The notes beneath the pieces are model-generated. The model had not been told where the DNA came from, ran no database searches, and saw nothing but the letters and a program-made list of their open reading frames with translations. The position numbers and the translations under genes were made by a program. From Alphaproteobacteria bacterium (GTDB taxonomy: Bacteria > Pseudomonadota > Alphaproteobacteria > Rhodospirillales > Casp-alpha2), in contig JAJRRU010000010.1 of the NCBI GenBank assembly GCA_024279135.1, positions 62,001 to 126,000 on the forward strand: a stretch of 64,000 nucleotides of DNA. The letters run 5' to 3'. This document shows positions 60,380 to 64,000 of this stretch, in pieces (within the stretch, counting starts at the first letter, position 1; the number at the start of each line of letters is the position of its first letter).

Positions 60380-61105
60380 TTACAGAATTTCCTCTATGTT
60401 CCGCTCGTCGTGGTGGATGGCAATTGATGAGCCTTGCAGCCGTTCGGTTCTTTCGAGGCGCAGATCGGGATTGGAAATGTTTTGTTCAATAAATCCGGCC
60501 AGATCCATCTGGGGGGCCATCATTGAGCGCACATAATCTTGAATTTCAGGCTGTAGCATGTCCTCCCAGTGACGTTGTGTCGCCTCAACAACACCCAAGG
60601 GGGCTGGGTCGCCATCCTTTGACAAGGCCCCCCGGCTGGACAGGTAAACGTATACATAATCCAGTTCCGGGCCGTCGGGATTGATAATCTGAAGATTGTT
60701 CATGCGGCAAAACCGGTAGTTTTTGTTGGGTAGTTCGGTCTTGTGCATGGCAAGTTCCTGTTTCGGGTCCAGCCAGTTGATGAACAATGTAACCTCGGTT
60801 CCCGGTGCCGGGAACAAGGTGGACGCAATGGCGCCATAGGCCGCAAAATGTGCCGAAAAGACGCTGTCGAAGTCACGAAGCTTTATTTTTGTGACCGGGA
60901 TAATGCCATCATCGGGGCCGGGAAACTTCAGGGCCAGTTGCTGTGGTGACATGTTCGAACCCACGGCCAGAAAGGGTTTTCGCCCCGTCAGGTTTTGCCG
61001 TATTTCGTCACCCGAGACTAATCTGTGCTCGCCGTTATGGGCGATGTATGAACCCGACGGCAAGTGATAGGGGTATTGGATAGCACGATCATACCTTGTC
61101 AGCAT
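60380..61105 (-). CDS. GGCT-like fold protein of unknown function
   Basis: 241 residues. LAVGSNMSPQQLALKFPG resembles the substrate loop (YGSNM) of gamma-glutamylcyclotransferase-like proteins. The following segments VFSAHFAAYGAIASTLFPAPG and TLFINWL resemble a family of uncharacterised proteins with this loop. An activity cannot be assigned. It is convergent with the M23 gene and lies 5 bases downstream of the HD-GYP gene. Confidence 0.65.
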   Translation of the reverse strand: MLTRYDRAIQYPYHLPSGSYIAHNGEHRLVSGDEIRQNLTGRKPFLAVGSNMSPQQLALKFPGPDDGIIPVTKIKLRDFDSVFSAHFAAYGAIASTLFPAPGTEVTLFINWLDPKQELAMHKTELPNKNYRFCRMNNLQIINPDGPELDYVYVYLSSRGALSKDGDPAPLGVVEATQRHWEDMLQPEIQDYVRSMMAPQMDLAGFIEQNISNPDLRLERTERLQGSSIAIHHDERNIEEIL

Positions 61106-61110
61106 GTTGG

Positions 61111-62901
61111 TTATGATGACAGGTACTGCCCAACATCAACCTCATCAATCTGGTTCGGATTGAGGAAGCGATCCGCATAGACTTGATAAAGGCCGGACGT
61201 CAGGAATAGCTCAAACAGGTCGCCGTCGATATGAGCGTCCTTTTTCATGAATGACATGATTTTGATACAGGCACTGAGGGGTTTTGGATCCTTGTAAGGA
61301 CGATCAGCCGCGGTCAGGGCTTCGAAAATATCGGCAATGGCCATCATGCGGGATTCCACGGCCATATCTTCGCGTTTCAATTTTTTCGGATACCCCGTGC
61401 CGTCCATTTTTTCATGATGTCCACCGGCGTAATCGGGCACATTCTTCATGTGTTTTGGGAACGGCAGGTTTTTCAGCATGATTATCGTCTGGACGATGTG
61501 ATCATTGATCTTGAAACGTTCTTCCGCAGTCAGGGTGCCGCGTTCGATGCATAAATTATAAATTTCCCCGGTGTTGAAGGTGTGTTCTGGCACATCGAGC
61601 AGGAAACCATAGTCGTTTCCCGCTTCATAAAGGGCTGTTTCACCTTCGCCGCGATAGGTGATCTGGTCTTCGCGGTCGCTTAGCAGGTGTTCCGTGGCGG
61701 GCAGACTGGCCGGTTCGGTGCGTATCAAGCGGTTCATTTCATCCTGCGACAGGCCGATGCGGTTATCCAGTGTGCGCAGCCAGGTAATATCGGCGATCTG
61801 CTTGATCCGTTCGATGCGTTCCGGGGCCATGAATTCGCCGCCTTTGTTGCATTCGGCCACAAAAGTAAAATCATCGTCCAGCCTGGCCAGTTTTTCATCC
61901 AGGGCAGCCTTCAGGGTCTGTTTGTCACCACCGTCTATAACCTGGTTCAGATACTCGATTTCGGCGTCTCGTTTGACGATTTCGAAACGGCTGCGAATTT
62001 CGTGCAGGCGGTCATAGATGGTTTCCAGCTTGGTTGCCTTGTCGACAACATATTCCGGCGTGGTGACCTTGCCGCAATCGTGCAGGGCCGCGGCGACTTC
62101 TATTTCCTCACGCTTCTCAGCGGTCAGGCTGTAATCGGCAAAGGGCCCGGTGGTCGCTGCTGTGGCCGCATCGACTATCATCATGGTCAATTCCGGAACG
62201 CGCTGACAATGCCCCCCGGTGTAGGGGGATTTTGCATCGATAGCCGATGAAATCAAGTTGATGAAGGACCGGAAAAGTTTCTTCTGGGCGGCCAGTAACA
62301 AGGCATTTTCAAGTGCCACGGTGGCCTGTGAAGTGAGCGCCTCGATAAGCGGTACAATTTTGTCGTTGAATGTAACAACAGTACCACCCGGTTTGTCCTG
62401 GGCGTTGAGCAGTTGCAAGACTCCGATGACATCTTGCTCGTGGTTCAACATGGGTACGGCAAGCACGGATTTGGTGCGGTAATTATTGTTTTTATCGAAC
62501 GCCTTGGCTCCGGTAAAATCAAAACTTGTGGAATCATAGGCGTCGGGAATATTGACCATCTGTTTGGTGTTTGCCACATAGGCGGCAATATTTGTGTCGT
62601 TTGGTTTGCCGGTCTCCTGATTGATCAGGTTAATCGGGGGGATGGGTATTTCCTTGCCGGTGGTGCCGCCTAAGGCGATGCCCAGCGAGTCTGTCCGCAT
62701 GATGGTGAATTTCAGAGTGTCGTCATCATTGCGTAAATAGAGCGTGCCGCCATCAGCATTACAAAAATCTTTCGCCTCGAGCAGAATTTTTTCCATCAAC
62801 CGCGAATTATCTCGCTCGGCAGACAGGGATATGCCAATTTCAATTAAACGGCGGAAATTGTTTTCATCACTGCTATTTGATTCTTCTGGTAAAGCTGTCA
62901 T
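61111..62901 (-). CDS. GAF-HD-GYP phosphodiesterase
   Basis: 596 residues. GAF domain about 15-200. The HD-GYP domain has HCQRVPELT, LHDCGKVTTPEYV (HD near 272) and, far downstream (about 493), HHEKMDGTGYPKKL. The interval between HD and HHE is about 220 residues, much more than the usual about 60, and contains a helical insertion (NKGGEFMAPERIERIKQ onward). All recognised metal and GYP residues remain, so c-di-GMP breakdown is likely. I recall a subfamily with this insertion. Confidence 0.88.
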   Translation of the reverse strand: MTALPEESNSSDENNFRRLIEIGISLSAERDNSRLMEKILLEAKDFCNADGGTLYLRNDDDTLKFTIMRTDSLGIALGGTTGKEIPIPPINLINQETGKPNDTNIAAYVANTKQMVNIPDAYDSTSFDFTGAKAFDKNNNYRTKSVLAVPMLNHEQDVIGVLQLLNAQDKPGGTVVTFNDKIVPLIEALTSQATVALENALLLAAQKKLFRSFINLISSAIDAKSPYTGGHCQRVPELTMMIVDAATAATTGPFADYSLTAEKREEIEVAAALHDCGKVTTPEYVVDKATKLETIYDRLHEIRSRFEIVKRDAEIEYLNQVIDGGDKQTLKAALDEKLARLDDDFTFVAECNKGGEFMAPERIERIKQIADITWLRTLDNRIGLSQDEMNRLIRTEPASLPATEHLLSDREDQITYRGEGETALYEAGNDYGFLLDVPEHTFNTGEIYNLCIERGTLTAEERFKINDHIVQTIIMLKNLPFPKHMKNVPDYAGGHHEKMDGTGYPKKLKREDMAVESRMMAIADIFEALTAADRPYKDPKPLSACIKIMSFMKKDAHIDGDLFELFLTSGLYQVYADRFLNPNQIDEVDVGQYLSS

Positions 62902-63054
62902 CGCATTCCCTTGTATTTTTTCAGAAGGCTATATGGTATTAACTACTCTTTCAATAAAAACTGCGGTAAATCATTAATTTCCTTGATTGTTTAACAGTAA
63001 AAGCTATGACTTTCAGGGCAATAATTAAAGTGCAATTCGGAAGACTCTACATCA

Positions 63055-64000
63055 ATGGCTTATTCTTCTCTCCGTGACTTCATGGCTTATCTCGAGAACA
63101 ACAATGATTTGGTGCGGGTGAGCGAGCCTGTCTCAACCCATCTGGAGATGACCGAGATTCAGACCAGGGTAATTGCGGAAGGCGGTCCGGCCATATTGTT
63201 CGAGAATGTGGTCGGTAAAAATGGCGAACCATACGCCATGTCGGTTCTGGTCAATCTGTTTGGCACCGTTGAGCGGGTTGCGCAAGGCATGGGACGCGAA
63301 CGGGATGGTTTGCGCGAAATCGGCGAGACCCTGGCATTCCTGCGCCAACCTGAGCCCCCCGGCGGCTGGCGTGAAGCTCTGGAAATGATGCCCTTGTTAA
63401 AAACCGTCATGACCATGAAACCCAAAACCGTGGGTCGAGCGCCCTGCCAGGAAGTGGTTCTGCAGGGCGATGATATCGATCTCTCAAAATTACCCATCCA
63501 GTCCTGTTGGCCGGGCGAGCCGGCGCCGCTGATTACCTGGCCGCTGGTTGTTACCCAGGGTCCGCAAGCCGATACCAAATCCGGCGACCGGCGCGATGAT
63601 TACAATCTGGGCATATACCGCATGCAGGTGACCGGTAAAAATACCACTTTGATGCGCTGGTTAAAACATCGTGGCGGTGCCCAGCACCATGCCCGGTGGA
63701 AGGAACAACGATCCGAACCGATCCCCGCCGCGGTGGTCATCGGGGCCGATCCGGGGGTTATCCTGGCCGCCGTAACGCCGGTTCCCGATACCCTGTCGGA
63801 ATACCAGTTCGCCGGGTTGCTGCGCGACAAGAAGGTCGAACTGGTCGACTGCAAGACCATACCCTTAAAAGTTCCGGCCAATGCCGAAATTATCCTCGAA
63901 GGTTATGTCTCGCTCGATGAATACGGCGCGGAAGGCCCTTACGGCGATCACACCGGGTATTATAATTCGGTAGAGGAATTTCCGGTTTTCACCGCCACCG
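63055..64000 (+). CDS. ubiD: UbiD-family decarboxylase, 5' part (runs off window)
   Basis: The frame is open to the last base, giving 315 residues of a protein usually about 490 long. It begins AYSSLRDFMAYLENNNDLVRV. The prenyl-FMN-binding region includes DDYNLGIYRMQV and HRGGAQHHARW, and GAEGPYGDHTGYY contains the catalytic ERE-neighbourhood pattern of UbiD. It decarboxylates an aromatic acid such as 4-hydroxy-3-polyprenylbenzoate, using a cofactor from UbiX. Together with ubiB and ubiE it suggests ubiquinone synthesis. Confidence 0.9.
   Translation, partial: MAYSSLRDFMAYLENNNDLVRVSEPVSTHLEMTEIQTRVIAEGGPAILFENVVGKNGEPYAMSVLVNLFGTVERVAQGMGRERDGLREIGETLAFLRQPEPPGGWREALEMMPLLKTVMTMKPKTVGRAPCQEVVLQGDDIDLSKLPIQSCWPGEPAPLITWPLVVTQGPQADTKSGDRRDDYNLGIYRMQVTGKNTTLMRWLKHRGGAQHHARWKEQRSEPIPAAVVIGADPGVILAAVTPVPDTLSEYQFAGLLRDKKVELVDCKTIPLKVPANAEIILEGYVSLDEYGAEGPYGDHTGYYNSVEEFPVFTAT

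Overview
The window looks like chromosomal DNA of an alphaproteobacterium, probably a free-living Rhodospirillales-type lineage. This is an inference from gene content and order: a DUF1476 (F1-ATPase zeta inhibitor) gene, DUF1244 and HlyU-family genes, an SH3 protein gene divergent from a D-glycerate dehydrogenase, the linked mutM / ubiE-ubiB-coaBC-dut block, and the order rpsT-dnaA-dnaN-recF-gyrB. Gene density is high, most starts have Shine-Dalgarno sites, and many neighbours are joined by ATGA overlaps. I see no tRNA, rRNA, CRISPR array or intact mobile element. The only transposon trace is a decayed IS66 transposase tail at the left edge.

Layout. 1-6.7 kb: IS66 remnant, a TPR lipoprotein, a FecR-domain protein with an Asp/His/Gly-rich tail, a NagD-like HAD phosphatase, a DUF2189 membrane protein, a PleD-like diguanylate cyclase and a frameshifted roxA (ribosomal oxygenase). 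6.8-15.5 kb: a Cds1-like PLP enzyme, a BaiN/HI0933 flavoprotein, and two predicted envelope caspase-like proteases meeting tail to tail. The second lies in a leftward cluster with an unknown lipoprotein and an MmgE/PrpD protein, and that cluster has a structured leader or small-RNA candidate upstream. 15.5-22.5 kb: secreted nuclease, ATPase inhibitor, PilZ protein, an unknown secreted protein, a four-gene Dpp/Opp-type ABC transporter without a binding protein, and an SH3 protein. 22.5-32.6 kb: a sulfur/cofactor block (DsrE, MoeB-like, CysK, Rrf2 regulator, Dut, CoaBC), UbiB and UbiE, then MutM and an enoyl-CoA hydratase. 32.7-42.8 kb: rpsT, dnaA, dnaN, recF, gyrB, two small genes and a class A penicillin-binding protein. 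42.8-54.7 kb: heptose synthesis (hldE, gmhA), HlyU protein, then pheT, pheS, rplT, rpmI, infC and thrS on the minus strand and two glycosyltransferases. 54.7-64 kb: a hydrolase, purD, xseA, an M23 peptidase, a GAF/HD-GYP phosphodiesterase and the 5' part of ubiD.

Themes. Replication initiation and the sliding clamp sit together, as do the translation genes and the LPS inner-core genes (hldE, gmhA, GT9, GT4). Cyclic-di-GMP synthesis, sensing and breakdown are represented by the PleD-like, PilZ and HD-GYP genes. The most unusual points are the split roxA, the remodelled MutM zinc finger, the ATA start of infC, the ATPase inhibitor with an atypical N-terminus, the paired envelope caspases, and the small-RNA/attenuator candidate at 15.26-15.36 kb. 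All functional statements rest on reading motifs and remembered family features; no database search was run.
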